A stretch of DNA of 64,000 nt from Streptococcus infantarius subsp. infantarius ATCC BAA-102 (GTDB lineage Bacteria; Bacillota; Bacilli; Lactobacillales; Streptococcaceae), in NCBI RefSeq assembly GCF_000154985.1, contig NZ_DS572693.1:124001-188000 (forward strand), given 5' to 3'. Each line of letters starts with the position of its first letter. Positions within the stretch are counted from its first letter, which is position 1. The notes under the pieces are model-generated. The model was not told the origin of the DNA. It did no database searches and saw only the letters and a program-made list of their open reading frames with translations. Below are positions 24,541 through 34,122 of this stretch, one piece after another. A program made the position numbers and the translations under genes.

Positions 24541-25260
24541 ATGTCAGAAGCAATTAAACTTTTTCAATATAATACCTTAAGTGCCTTGATGGCTGGTCTT
24601 TATGGTGGAACATTAACCATCGGTGAGCTACTAGAGCATGGTGATTTAGGAATCGGGACACTCGATTCTATTGATGGGGAGTTGATTATTCTAGACGGTA
24701 AAGCCTATCAAGCTATCGGTTCAAACGGAAAACCTGAAATTGTTGAGGTTTCTGATGATGTCAAAGTTCCTTACGCTGCAGTTGTTCCTCATCAAGCAGA
24801 AGTGATTTTTAAACAACGTTTTGAAATGACAGATGCTGAGTTGAAAAAGCGTATCGAGTCATATTATGATGGGGTAAACTTGTTCCGTTCGATTAAAATT
24901 AAAGGGACTTTTTCTAACATGCATGTTCGCATGATTCCAAAATCTGCGCCAAATACAAAATTTGCAGAAGTCGCAACACGCCAACCTGAATATTCACGTG
25001 AAAATGTCACGGGGACTATTGTGGGTATCTGGACACCTAAGATGTTCCATGGTGTGAGTGTTGCTGGTTATCATTTACACTTTATTTCAGATGATTTAAC
25101 CTTTGGTGGTCATGTGATGGATTTTGTGATTTCAGAAGGTGTGGTTGAAGTAGGACCTGTTGACCAACTTGATCAACGTTTCCCAGTTCAAGACCGCAAA
25201 TACCTTTTTGCAAAATTTAACATAGACGAATTGAAAGAAGACATCAAAAAGAGCGAATAA
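24541..25260 (+). CDS. alsD: Alpha-acetolactate decarboxylase
   Basis: The 239-residue enzyme converts 2-acetolactate to acetoin and CO2, using zinc bound by three His; GYHLHFISDD and FGGHVMDFV hold the expected ligands, with catalytic Glu and Arg in the same region. The family start LFQYNTLSALMAGLYGGTLTIGELL is present. I choose ATG 24541 behind AAGGAGAG; an in-frame ATG 21 bases upstream has no ribosome site. It lies 73 bases after alsS with no terminator between, so the two form one operon. Confidence 0.95.
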   Translation: MSEAIKLFQYNTLSALMAGLYGGTLTIGELLEHGDLGIGTLDSIDGELIILDGKAYQAIGSNGKPEIVEVSDDVKVPYAAVVPHQAEVIFKQRFEMTDAELKKRIESYYDGVNLFRSIKIKGTFSNMHVRMIPKSAPNTKFAEVATRQPEYSRENVTGTIVGIWTPKMFHGVSVAGYHLHFISDDLTFGGHVMDFVISEGVVEVGPVDQLDQRFPVQDRKYLFAKFNIDELKEDIKKSE

Positions 25261-25288
25261 ATCGTCTAGTTACCGCATATGAAAAAGG

Positions 25289-25335
25289 CACATTTCTAAA
25301 AACGAGTTTATCTTGTTTTAGTAATGTGTTTTTTT
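25289..25335 (+). terminator. Terminator of alsSD
   Basis: A long hairpin pairs CACATT (25289-25294) and the following CTAAAA with TTTTAG and AATGTG (25323-25328), then seven T. Two small bulges are present. Confidence 0.75.
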
Positions 25336-25476
25336 ACGGATAAAAATGAGATATAGAGTTGATTTTTACTTATATTTATCCTAAAATAAAAGACGTTGTG
25401 CATGTGAATCTTGTATCAAGAATTGATAGAATTATAAGAATTGTATGACGATTTCAAATAGATAACAGGAGAATGT

Positions 25477-26880
25477 ATGGATATTTTTCGAAAAACCCCG
25501 ATGGCGCAAAAGACAAGTCATCTACAAAGACACCTGGGGCTTGCTGAACTTATCTTTTTAGGGGTAGGTTCGATTGTTGGGACTGGGATTTTCACGATAA
25601 CAGGAGTAGGTGCTTCTCAATACGCAGGACCTGCGATTACTATTTCAATTATTATTGCTGCTATCTGTGTAACCATGTCAGCTTTATTCTTTGCAGAATT
25701 TTCTTCACGCTTGCCACATTCAGGTGGTGTGTATCGCTATTTGTATACTGTTTTTGGAGAGTACCCAGCTTGGATTGCAGGTTGGTTTATGATGATTGAA
25801 TTTGCTGGAGCGATTTCAACGGCAGCCTCTGGTTGGGGAGAGTATTTAAAGGCTTTCTTGAAAACTTTCGGTATTAGTTTGCCGACTGCCTTGAGTGGTC
25901 CTTTCAATCCTGCTAAAGGAACTTATATTGATATTGTTCCGGTTCTCTTATTGCTTTGTGTGACTGCCCTTGTTGTGTTAGGGGTTCAAACGGTATTAAG
26001 ATTTAATTCGGTTTTGGTTATTTTTAAATTAGCCGTTTTGATTATCTTTATCGCTCTTGGTTTGACAGCAATCAATACGCAAAACTGGAGTGATTTTGCA
26101 CCGTTCGGATTTGGTCAAATTTATGGTGGTAAAGTTGGTATCATGGCTGGTGCATCATTGATGTTCTTTGCTTTCCTTGGATTTGAATCTATTTCGATGG
26201 CGGCTGATGAAACCAAAGAACCTCAAAAGAAAATTCCACAAGGTATCTTCTTTTCAATTGGATTGACAACTTTGTTGTATGTCTTGGTTACTTTGGTTTT
26301 GACAGGAACTGTTCATTATACAAAATTGAACACGGCTGAAGTGGTTCCATTTGTACTACGTAGCATTGGTTTCCCTCTGGTTGGTAATATTGTCTCTGTA
26401 GTGGTGATTTTGACACTGGTAACGGTATGTATTTCTATGATGTTTGCCTTGTCACGTGTGATTTACAATGTCAGTTGTGATGGGCTTTTGCCTGAGCAAT
26501 TCCAAGAATTAACACCGAAGAGTAAAGTTCCTAAGAAAGCGACTATTTTTGTCGGGATTGTCACAATGTTCTTCTCAGGGGTCTTTCCTTTGGAAATCCT
26601 AGCTTTATTGGTAAATATTGTGACTTTGGCTTATCTTATTTTGCTTGCTTTTGGTGTTATCAAACTTCGTAAAGATTTTGGTGAGCCAAAAGAAGGTGAA
26701 TTCAGAACACCTTGGGTGCCATTCTTACCAATTTTATCAATTGTGGTTTGCTTTGCTTTGATGACACAATGTAAGCTTGAGACATGGTTTGGCTTTATCA
26801 TTGCCTTTGTGATTGGAACAATCATTTACTTTGCTTATGGTTACCGTCACTCAAAATTAATCGATAAAACTGAAGAATAA
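25477..26880 (+). CDS. APC family amino-acid permease
   Basis: The 467-residue protein has about 12 membrane segments. The first carries GVGSIVGTGIF, the backbone-binding glycine motif of the amino acid-polyamine-cation superfamily. FLGFESISMAADETKEPQKKIP (about 235) is typical of the cationic amino-acid transporter (YfnA/CAT) branch. It is a likely importer or exchanger in the cytoplasmic membrane; the exact substrate cannot be read from sequence. The ribosome site AGGAG is good. It stands alone between the alsSD terminator and a convergent terminator at 26883. Confidence 0.88.
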   Translation: MDIFRKTPMAQKTSHLQRHLGLAELIFLGVGSIVGTGIFTITGVGASQYAGPAITISIIIAAICVTMSALFFAEFSSRLPHSGGVYRYLYTVFGEYPAWIAGWFMMIEFAGAISTAASGWGEYLKAFLKTFGISLPTALSGPFNPAKGTYIDIVPVLLLLCVTALVVLGVQTVLRFNSVLVIFKLAVLIIFIALGLTAINTQNWSDFAPFGFGQIYGGKVGIMAGASLMFFAFLGFESISMAADETKEPQKKIPQGIFFSIGLTTLLYVLVTLVLTGTVHYTKLNTAEVVPFVLRSIGFPLVGNIVSVVVILTLVTVCISMMFALSRVIYNVSCDGLLPEQFQELTPKSKVPKKATIFVGIVTMFFSGVFPLEILALLVNIVTLAYLILLAFGVIKLRKDFGEPKEGEFRTPWVPFLPILSIVVCFALMTQCKLETWFGFIIAFVIGTIIYFAYGYRHSKLIDKTEE

Positions 26881-26882
26881 AC

Positions 26883-26916
26883 AAAAAGCATTGGCTTTTA
26901 GCCAATGCTTTTTTGC
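26883..26916. terminator. Bidirectional terminator between the permease and rqcH
   Basis: AAAAAGCATTGGC (26883-26895) pairs with GCCAATGCTTTTTT (26901-26914). The A and T runs on either side let it serve both converging genes. Confidence 0.85.
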
Positions 26917-26931
26917 AATCTTAACAGCAAC

Positions 26932-28593
26932 TTATTTCTTATTTTCGATGCGCATGCTATTGATTTTTTCTTCGGTTGGTGTAACGCGAAGTGTTTTTTG
27001 ACCAGTGTATGTGACAAAACCAGGTTTGGCACCAGTAGGTTTGTTGAGTTTTTTAGCTTCAATCATATCAACTTGGATAAGATTTGATAGGCGAGCTTTT
27101 GAGTAATAGGCTGCCAATTCAGCGGCGTCAGTTTTGACCTCGTCGCTTGGGTTAAGATTGTCCTTGATGAGTACGTGACTACCTGGAATGTCCTTGGCGT
27201 GGAACCAGAGTTCTCCTTTTTTAGCCATTTTGAAGGTCATTTCATCATTTTGTAGGTTGTTGCGTCCGACCATGATGATTGTCTTACCATCTGAAGCAAG
27301 GTATTGCTCTGGTTTTTTACGCTTGTGACGTTTATCGCGCGTGCGGCGTTTGACAAAACCAGTTTCCACCAATTCTTCACGAATGTCTTCGATATCAGAG
27401 ATAGAAGCGTGGCTTAGAGCTGTCTCGACACTTTCAAGATAAGTGATTGTGTGTTTTGTTTCTTCGATGAGTCCTGTTAAGTGTTTGACAGCTTCTTTTA
27501 GTTTTTGATATTTTTTGAAATAGCGCTGAGCATTTTGGTTAGGGGTCAAACTTTTATCAAGAGCAATAGTGATTTTTTCATTAGTGTAGTAGTTATCAAG
27601 TTCCACTTGGTCTTGGTTGTTTGGCACCATTGAGAGATAAGTGGTTAAGAGTTCGCCTTTTTGGCGGAATTCTTCGGCGTTCTCAGTAGCTGCCAATTCT
27701 TTTTCTTGTTTTGCTAGTTTTTTGATGTTTTTATCGAGTTCAGTCTGAACACGGTGAATCAAGTCACTTGATTGTTGGTTGACGCGATCGCGTTCAGCTT
27801 TATCTTGATAGAAAACATCTAGCAACTCTGAAAGGCTATCAAAAGTTTGACCACTCTTATCAAATGGCACCGCTGCAAATGATTTGTCAGTCATATTTGG
27901 CTGGACAGGTCGAGCAAAGAAAGCACGGAACTGTTTGAGTTTATCATCACTAAGCTGAGCTGCCAAATTTTCAGCGGTATCACGTCCCAAACCTTGGAAG
28001 AGTTTTTGAAGATGACGTGGTGCCAAATCCTCGGTTTGTAAGATTTCAAATAATTTTTCATCTGAAACAGTAAAAGGATTTTTAGCATCTGTTTTTGGCG
28101 GTGCAATGTAAGTTGAACCAGGCAAGATTGTTCGGTAGCTGTTTTGTGAGAAACCGATATGTTTGATAGATTCGATAATCTTACTTTCAGCCTTATCAAT
28201 CAAGATGATGTTACTGTGTTTGCCCATGATTTCAACAACCAAGGTAACCTTGATGTTGTCACCAATTTCATTCTTATTTGAAAAGGCAATTTCTAAAACA
28301 CGGTCATTCTCAATTTGTGTGATGTTTTCAATAACAGCACCTTGAAGGTATTTACGCATAATCATGGTAAAAGTATTAGGTGTTTGAGGGTTTTGAAAGT
28401 CTGTTTTAGTAATTTGCAGGCGCCCGAAAACAGGGTGGGCAGAAAGCAACATTTTATAATTTTTACGGTTATTACGAATGGTTAAAACAAGCTCGTGTTC
28501 AAAAGGCTGATTAACTTTTTGAATGCGTCCGTAGAGAAGCTCGTCTTGTAATTCTTTGGTTAAATGGTGTAGGAAAAAACCATCAAATGACAT
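26932..28593 (-). CDS. rqcH: RqcH, ribosome quality control factor (NFACT family; also called fibronectin-binding protein PavA)
   Basis: The 553-residue product has an NFACT-N domain with Asp97-Arg98 (NDRVLEI), the pair required for Ala-tail synthesis by RqcH. A middle coiled coil (about 280-400) and a C-terminal NFACT-R domain (VGRNNLQNDEMTFKMA, GELWFHAKDIPGSHVLI) follow. It binds stalled 50S subunits and adds Ala tails to nascent chains. In streptococci the same protein is known as PavA/FBP54, reported at the cell surface with no signal peptide. An extended -10 TGGTATAAT on this strand lies at 28680-28688. Confidence 0.93.
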   Translation of the reverse strand: MSFDGFFLHHLTKELQDELLYGRIQKVNQPFEHELVLTIRNNRKNYKMLLSAHPVFGRLQITKTDFQNPQTPNTFTMIMRKYLQGAVIENITQIENDRVLEIAFSNKNEIGDNIKVTLVVEIMGKHSNIILIDKAESKIIESIKHIGFSQNSYRTILPGSTYIAPPKTDAKNPFTVSDEKLFEILQTEDLAPRHLQKLFQGLGRDTAENLAAQLSDDKLKQFRAFFARPVQPNMTDKSFAAVPFDKSGQTFDSLSELLDVFYQDKAERDRVNQQSSDLIHRVQTELDKNIKKLAKQEKELAATENAEEFRQKGELLTTYLSMVPNNQDQVELDNYYTNEKITIALDKSLTPNQNAQRYFKKYQKLKEAVKHLTGLIEETKHTITYLESVETALSHASISDIEDIREELVETGFVKRRTRDKRHKRKKPEQYLASDGKTIIMVGRNNLQNDEMTFKMAKKGELWFHAKDIPGSHVLIKDNLNPSDEVKTDAAELAAYYSKARLSNLIQVDMIEAKKLNKPTGAKPGFVTYTGQKTLRVTPTEEKINSMRIENKK

Positions 28594-28679
28594 GATTAAA
28601 GTTGCCGTAATGCTAGCTAACCGAGAGCGATAAGAAGCTTACGACGTCTCCTTTCTAATCTCATGTTTTCAATTCTTCT

Positions 28680-28688
28680 ATTATACCA
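28680..28688 (-). promoter_or_regulatory. Extended -10 promoter of rqcH
   Basis: On the minus strand this reads TGGTATAAT, giving a start near 28673 and a leader of about 80 bases with GGAGAC before the gene. No good -35 is seen. Confidence 0.6.
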
Positions 28689-28734
28689 TAACCCTTGCAA
28701 AATCTGGACTCTGCGATATGGGAAAGTTTGCCCC

Positions 28735-29595
28735 TTACGATTTTTTTAGTTTTTGAATAATCGTTAGAAGGTCTTGGTAATGTTTATTTTCCATTTTGAC
28801 GATGGCATAGGTCTTGATGAAAATGTCTTTTAGTTTTTTAGAGCTTGAAATGATATTTGGATTTTCAAGCAGACGTTCAGCGATGTCTTGACTGACAATG
28901 GTAATGCCAGTACCTTTAAGCACTTCGTGTTCGATAAGTGAGAGGTTATCGATCGAAATATGGTGTTGGGTTGGCAGCTGATTAATCTTGATAAATTCTT
29001 TTAAGAAATTATGGTAGCTGCTGGTCATGTGATAGAGTAAGAAAAGTGATTCTTCACCCTTGTCAAATTTTTCGATGAGCTCTCTTTGCCCGACAATCAT
29101 CAATTTATCAGAGCGAAGTGGAAGTTTGAGCACACCTTTTTGGGTGTAGCTACCTGACATAATTCCAAGATCAATTTGGTCATCCAAAAGTGCTTGAAAA
29201 ATCTGATGGGAATTGCTGTAAGTTTGGACATTGAGTTTACGGTTTTCTGGCAAATATTTTTGAATGGCTGACAAATAAGTCTTGAGATAAGAAGTGTCAG
29301 AACCAAGAATGATACTTTGCTCAAAGGTAGAGTTCAGATTATCAAGTAGGCTGTTAAAAGCAAGTAATGTCTGATTAGCAAATTGATAAATGTCTTTTCC
29401 CTTAGGTGTCAGGGAGATTTTTTTATTTTTACGTAAGAAAACCTCACATAAATTGCTGTTGATTTCTTTTACACGCTTAGAAACAGCTGGTTGACTGATA
29501 TTATTAAGCTTAGCAGCTTCAGAGAAACTCTGTGTTTCATAAATGTCTTTGATTAATTTGAAGTCAAAAATGGATAATTTATAACTAGATTTCAT
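28735..29595 (-). CDS. LysR family transcriptional regulator
   Basis: The 286-residue protein has an N-terminal winged helix-turn-helix (IYETQSFSEAAKLNNISQPAVSKRVKEIN, about 16-44) and a C-terminal co-inducer domain. I take the start at 29595: residues upstream of it are hydrophobic and phage-like in no way tied to LysR proteins, and the HTH then begins at the usual distance. It is divergent from the ABC transporter operon at 29777 and is the likely regulator of it, with an AT-rich 180-bp control region between them. Confidence 0.87.
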   Translation of the reverse strand: MKSSYKLSIFDFKLIKDIYETQSFSEAAKLNNISQPAVSKRVKEINSNLCEVFLRKNKKISLTPKGKDIYQFANQTLLAFNSLLDNLNSTFEQSIILGSDTSYLKTYLSAIQKYLPENRKLNVQTYSNSHQIFQALLDDQIDLGIMSGSYTQKGVLKLPLRSDKLMIVGQRELIEKFDKGEESLFLLYHMTSSYHNFLKEFIKINQLPTQHHISIDNLSLIEHEVLKGTGITIVSQDIAERLLENPNIISSSKKLKDIFIKTYAIVKMENKHYQDLLTIIQKLKKS

Positions 29596-29716
29596 ATTTC
29601 TGATTTTATCATAAATAAAAGTTATAAACAAGGATTCGAAAATAAAGAACATAATCACCAAAATCATAAAAAATAGAAAAAATCCATACATATGTCACAA
29701 AACCTCACATAAACTA

Positions 29717-29745
29717 TTGAAATAAAATTCTGAAAATTATAAAAT
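29717..29745 (+). promoter_or_regulatory. Promoter of the ABC-hydrolase operon
   Basis: TTGAAA (29717-29722), 17-bp spacer, TAAAAT (29740-29745). It lies in the LysR divergent region, so activation by the LysR protein is likely. Confidence 0.5.
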
Positions 29746-29776
29746 ATTGACATCAATTAAGAAAGAGGTCTGCGGT

Positions 29777-30550
29777 ATGGTTGCTTTGGAAGAGGAGTTG
29801 GCGACTTTCGATTTTACAGCGAAGTATATGATCGAAATGAAGGGTATTCGAAAAAGTTATGGTAAGCAAGAAGTTCTAAAAAACATCAATCTGTCTGTTA
29901 AAAAAGGTGAGGTTGTGGTTTTGATTGGACCATCTGGAAGTGGAAAATCAACCTTGATTCGAACGATTAATAAATTGGAAAAGGTTGACGGTGGTGAAAT
30001 TGCGGTTATGGGGAAAAACATTTATGACATGAATATGAATGACAATTTGCTACGAGAACATGTCAATATGGTCTTTCAACACTTTAACCTTTTTAATAAC
30101 ATGACCATTGCTAAAAATATTGGTATTGGTCCAGAAAAATTACACCGGAAAAGCAGCGAAGAGGTGGATGAAATTGTTTTTCGCTTGCTGATGGCAGTTG
30201 GCTTGCTTGATAAGAAAGATGCTTATCCTGAAAATCTGTCTGGCGGTCAGAAACAACGTGTTGCTATAGCAAGAGCTTTGGCAATGCAACCTGACATTAT
30301 TTTATTTGATGAGCCGACTTCAGCGCTTGATCCTGAGATGGTTGGTGAGGTTTTGCAGGTGATGAAAGCTATTGCTAAAAGTGGTACGACAATGATTATT
30401 GTGACACACGAGATTGGTTTTGCAAAAGAAGTGGCAGATCGTATTGTATTTCTTGAAAATGGTGAGTTAATCGCAGACATGCTACCTGAAGAGGTGAATC
30501 GTTCTTATCCAAATCAACGTGTGGCAAGTTTTTTGAAGCAAATTTTATAA
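29777..30550 (+). CDS. Polar amino-acid ABC transporter, ATP-binding subunit
   Basis: The 257-residue ATPase belongs to the GlnQ/HisP type. It has Walker A GPSGSGKST, Q-loop MVFQHFNLFNNMT, signature LSGGQKQR, Walker B IILFDEPTSALD and an H-loop THEIG. About 18 residues precede the usual family start, so MIEMKGIRK (about residue 18) could be an internal start. I choose ATG 29777, with GAGG 8 bases upstream; a TTG at 29747 is weaker. It powers the permease encoded next. Confidence 0.88.
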   Translation: MVALEEELATFDFTAKYMIEMKGIRKSYGKQEVLKNINLSVKKGEVVVLIGPSGSGKSTLIRTINKLEKVDGGEIAVMGKNIYDMNMNDNLLREHVNMVFQHFNLFNNMTIAKNIGIGPEKLHRKSSEEVDEIVFRLLMAVGLLDKKDAYPENLSGGQKQRVAIARALAMQPDIILFDEPTSALDPEMVGEVLQVMKAIAKSGTTMIIVTHEIGFAKEVADRIVFLENGELIADMLPEEVNRSYPNQRVASFLKQIL

Positions 30551-30570
30551 GTTAGGTCTAGGAGAGAGTT

Positions 30571-32124
30571 ATGTTTAGTGGGTTTCTGGAAAGTTATGGT
30601 GGATTTATTTTAGATGGTGCCCTGATGACAGTCTTTTTGTCGGTGGTTTCCATGGTTTTAGCCCTGATTTTAGGGGGTGTTGTCACCGCAGCTAGGATGA
30701 GTGACAATCTTTTGATTAGTGGATTGACAAAACTTTACATTGAAGTGATTCGTGGTTTGCCGATGCTAGTCATTTTGTCACTCTTCTTTTATGGTTTGCC
30801 CATGCTGGGGCTAAATATTCCTAAAAGTACGCTTTTTGGTGTTGATTTAGACCGTTTGATTGCAGCCTTAACGGGTTTAACGGTTGGGGAATCGGTCTTT
30901 GTTGCTGAGATTTATCGGTCTGGGATTCAAGCGGTAGATTCAGGACAATTTGAAGGAGCTAGAAGTATTGGCTTTAATAAATTTCAAGCTTATCGGTATG
31001 TGATTATCCCGCAGGCGTTTAAAAATATTTTGCCAACTTTGGGAAATGAATTTTCGAATAACATTAAGTCAAGTTCGCAAGCATCGGTAATTGGGGTTGC
31101 TGATTTGATGTTTACAGCAAGCACTATTCAGGGGATTTCTTATAAACCTTTTCAAGCGGTGATTGCTGTTGGTTTTGTTTATTTGGTTTTTACTTTTTCA
31201 ACCACACGTATCGTTGCACATTATGAAAGAAAGATGAATCGCAGTGCAGAAGAATTAACTTTGCGTGATAAATGGGATGAACTGGTGCAAACTATTAAAG
31301 CTAGCTGGAAGAGTTTGCTAGTGACAGCAGCTTTTATAGTAATGATAATTGGTACTTTTGCTTTTAATCATAGGGAAACAAACACGGCTGCTGGAAGCAT
31401 CGAGAAGATTCAGAATTCTGGACAGCTTGGTGTTGCAACTAACATTGGCTACGCTCCTTATGAGTTTTACGATTTGTCATCAGGTCACAAGAAAGCTGTT
31501 GGAGTTGACTTAGCTTTTGCCAAGCAATTAGCAAATAAATTGCAGGTGAAATTAGTGGTTAAAAATATGAATTTTGATTCGATTCTAGGAACTATCACGT
31601 CAGGAAATGCTGATATCGCCATTGCCGGGATGACAAAAACAAAAGAACGTGAAAAGTCGGTCGATTTCACACAAAACTACGTTAAGCAAATCAATAAAGT
31701 TGTTGTTCGTAAAGATTCAGCTCCTCAGTACACTGCGATTGCTGATTTAGCACAAAGTTCAATTGCAGTACAAAAATCAACTACGCAAGAAGATGTAGTC
31801 AAAGAGGACATCAAACCTAAGCAGATAGTTGCCTTATCAAGTTTGCCAGATGCGTTTTTGAATTTAGCACAAGGTAAAGTGGATGCTGTGGTTGCAGATG
31901 ATACGGTAGCTGACCAATATATCGCAAGTAACAGTGAATTGACTTATGCTGACATTGATTTACCAGGGACAACTGAGACAGCTATGGCATTAACTAAAGG
32001 CAATCAATCGCTCAAGGCTTACGTGGATAAATTGATTGAGCAAGATAAAAAAGATGGTAGCTTTGATAAATGGATGAAAACCTATAGTGCTTTAGCACAA
32101 AAAAATACGGGAGAAAATGAGTAG
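30571..32124 (+). CDS. ABC transporter permease fused to substrate-binding domain
   Basis: The 517-residue product has a HisM/GlnP-type permease in residues 1-220, with the EAA-like EGARSIGFNKFQAYRYVIIPQA loop. A further membrane anchor lies at about 249-266, followed by a periplasmic-type type II binding domain (about 275-510) with GVATNIGYAPYEFYD, GVDLAFAKQLANKL and SGNADIAIAGMTKTKERE. The fused binding domain sits outside the membrane. This layout is common for glutamine or arginine-type uptake systems of lactic acid bacteria. It lies 20 bases after the ATPase gene. Confidence 0.9.
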   Translation: MFSGFLESYGGFILDGALMTVFLSVVSMVLALILGGVVTAARMSDNLLISGLTKLYIEVIRGLPMLVILSLFFYGLPMLGLNIPKSTLFGVDLDRLIAALTGLTVGESVFVAEIYRSGIQAVDSGQFEGARSIGFNKFQAYRYVIIPQAFKNILPTLGNEFSNNIKSSSQASVIGVADLMFTASTIQGISYKPFQAVIAVGFVYLVFTFSTTRIVAHYERKMNRSAEELTLRDKWDELVQTIKASWKSLLVTAAFIVMIIGTFAFNHRETNTAAGSIEKIQNSGQLGVATNIGYAPYEFYDLSSGHKKAVGVDLAFAKQLANKLQVKLVVKNMNFDSILGTITSGNADIAIAGMTKTKEREKSVDFTQNYVKQINKVVVRKDSAPQYTAIADLAQSSIAVQKSTTQEDVVKEDIKPKQIVALSSLPDAFLNLAQGKVDAVVADDTVADQYIASNSELTYADIDLPGTTETAMALTKGNQSLKAYVDKLIEQDKKDGSFDKWMKTYSALAQKNTGENE

Positions 32125-32136
32125 GAGGAGATTCTT

Positions 32137-32973
32137 ATGGCAGTAATTGATGGAACCAGTCGTTTACGAAAAGTGTTAATGTGCCGACCAGATTTTCTGG
32201 TAAGTGCGGCGCCGATTAATGTGATTTCAGAGCAGTACACTAAACCTTTGGACTACGACAAAATGATGCAAGAGTACGGCGCTGTGGTCAAAGCTTACCA
32301 GGATAATGGCGTGGAAGTGGTCCAGGTCACTTCTGGTAAAAAAATGCCAAATGCAGTTTTTGCTAGAGATTTTGGAGGTGATGTTAAGGAAGGATATATC
32401 TTAGGGCGTTTTAAAAAACCTATTCGTTTTGAGGAACGTCGTCATTACGAAGACATTATGTCGGGGCTTGGCATTCCAAAAATTGCTGAAGTTACTGAAG
32501 GTTACTTTGAAGGGGGTGATTTTGCATTTATTGATGAGAAGACATTAGCGATTGGGGTGATTGATCGCACCAATCTCACAGGTGTTGATGAAATTCGTAA
32601 GCAATTAGAACCATATGGTTACAAGGTCTATGCTGTTAAGGCAAATCCAGACTATCTTCATCTGGATATGTGCTTTAACTTAGTGGCACCGAAACTTGCT
32701 ATTGCTTATGAAGCTGGATTGCCAGAAGATTTTGTTACCTTGGTCAAGGAAAAAGGCATTAAGATTATTTCTGGAACGCAAGACATGATTTTTAAGCATG
32801 GTTATAACGTTGAAGCTTTAGGAGATAATCGTGTGATGAGTTTAAAACAAAATACCTTTATTAACGAAGCACTTCGCAGTGAAGGTATGGAAGTCATAGA
32901 GGTCGATATGACGGAGTTATTGAAAGCAGGTGGTGGTGTGCATTGCATGACTTTCCCGCTTGAACGTTATTAA
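32137..32973 (+). CDS. Dimethylargininase/arginine deiminase-like hydrolase
   Basis: This 278-residue member of the guanidino-modifying (amidinotransferase) superfamily has the expected active-site set: Asp78 (ARDFG), Glu125 (FEGGD), His175 (YLHLDM) and nucleophile Cys270 (GGGVHCMT). Size and motifs fit the dimethylarginine dimethylaminohydrolase branch, which splits methylated arginine to citrulline and an amine. An arginine deiminase proper is larger. AGGAGGAG precedes the start. Placement after an amino-acid ABC importer suggests it acts on the imported compound; the substrate is not proven. Confidence 0.82.
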   Translation: MAVIDGTSRLRKVLMCRPDFLVSAAPINVISEQYTKPLDYDKMMQEYGAVVKAYQDNGVEVVQVTSGKKMPNAVFARDFGGDVKEGYILGRFKKPIRFEERRHYEDIMSGLGIPKIAEVTEGYFEGGDFAFIDEKTLAIGVIDRTNLTGVDEIRKQLEPYGYKVYAVKANPDYLHLDMCFNLVAPKLAIAYEAGLPEDFVTLVKEKGIKIISGTQDMIFKHGYNVEALGDNRVMSLKQNTFINEALRSEGMEVIEVDMTELLKAGGGVHCMTFPLERY

Positions 32974-33036
32974 TCACTTTTAATTATCATTTGTAGATGT
33001 GGATTGCCACGTAAAAAACAATTTAGAAAGTTTGTT

Positions 33037-34122
33037 ATGTCAACATTTTTAGCTAAATCATTTGAAACTATTGTCGCTTACAAACCTGGTGAACAACTTG
33101 GAGATGATTATCTTAAATTAAATGCCAATGAAAGTTCACAAGAGCCTAGCCCTCGTGTTTTAGAGGTTTTGAAAAATGTTCAGAATTTAAATTATTACAA
33201 CGATCCTTGTCAGCACAAATTACGTCAAAAATTGGCTAATTTGCATTCTTTGGATAAAACAAACATCATTGTTGGAACAGGAGCAGATGATGTTTTAGAT
33301 TTAATCTTTAGAACATTTTTTGAACGAGGCGATAAACTTGCTTTTCCGAAAGTGACTTATCCGTTTTACAAAGGATATGCGGATACGTATGAATATGAAG
33401 CATTAGAAGTGCCTTTAACAAAAGATTTACGCGTTGATTTATCAGATTATGAAGATCTTCCACATGCCGTTTTAGTTGTTAATCCGGATGCACCAACAGG
33501 ATTTTTAAAACCTTTATCAGCCATCAAGAAATTGGTTGCTTCGCATCCAGAGCGACTGGTTATTGTTGATGAGGCTTATATTGATTTTGGCGGAGCATCA
33601 CAAACAGCTATTAAGTTGGTTGAAGAATTTTCAAATGTTATTGTTGTTCGTACTTTTTCAAAATCGCGTCAATTAGCTGGCGGTCGGATTGGTTACGCGG
33701 TTGCTTGTAAAGAACTCATCAAAGATATGGAAGATTTAAAAATGGCGGTTAATCCATTCAATGTGAGTTTGTTACAAGAAGAAGTGGCGATAGCAAGCTT
33801 AGAAGATGAATTTCATTTTGAAAGACATGTCAAGGAAATTATCGAAAATCGTGATTACTTGACATCTGCTCTTCGTATTTTAGGTTTTAAAGTTTTAAAC
33901 AGTAAAACGAACTTTGTCTATGCGTCTTCACGTTTGATTTTAGGGGAGGAATTATATGAAAAATTACGTGAACGCCATATCTTGGTTCGTCACTACGAGA
34001 CAGAAGAAGTCAAAGACTTTGTTCGTATCACCATTGGTACAAAACAAGAAATGCACCATTTAGTTAGTGAGGTAGATACTATTTTAAAGGAGAAAGACCA
34101 TGTTAAAAGTGTTAATTTCTGA
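33037..34122 (+). CDS. Class I/II aminotransferase, histidinol-phosphate aminotransferase-like
   Basis: The 361-residue PLP enzyme has NANESSQEPSP near the start, VVNPDAPTG, IVDEAYIDFG and the PLP Lys in TFSKSRQLAGGRIGYA, all close to HisC. No other his gene is near, and the neighbours are a guanidino hydrolase and a hydroxyacid dehydrogenase, so it more likely moves the amino group of the compound handled by this operon. ATG 33037 with AGAAAG is chosen over a TTG at 33004. The 3' end overlaps the next start by 23 bases. Confidence 0.82.
   Translation: MSTFLAKSFETIVAYKPGEQLGDDYLKLNANESSQEPSPRVLEVLKNVQNLNYYNDPCQHKLRQKLANLHSLDKTNIIVGTGADDVLDLIFRTFFERGDKLAFPKVTYPFYKGYADTYEYEALEVPLTKDLRVDLSDYEDLPHAVLVVNPDAPTGFLKPLSAIKKLVASHPERLVIVDEAYIDFGGASQTAIKLVEEFSNVIVVRTFSKSRQLAGGRIGYAVACKELIKDMEDLKMAVNPFNVSLLQEEVAIASLEDEFHFERHVKEIIENRDYLTSALRILGFKVLNSKTNFVYASSRLILGEELYEKLRERHILVRHYETEEVKDFVRITIGTKQEMHHLVSEVDTILKEKDHVKSVNF

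Noticed and set aside
26932-28593. Calling this gene only a surface adhesin
   Set aside because: The Asp97-Arg98 pair and NFACT domains show the ribosome quality-control protein; adhesion is a reported second role.
33037-34122. Calling this gene hisC of histidine biosynthesis
   Set aside because: No other his gene is near, and the operon partners are catabolic; the family likeness alone does not settle the substrate.
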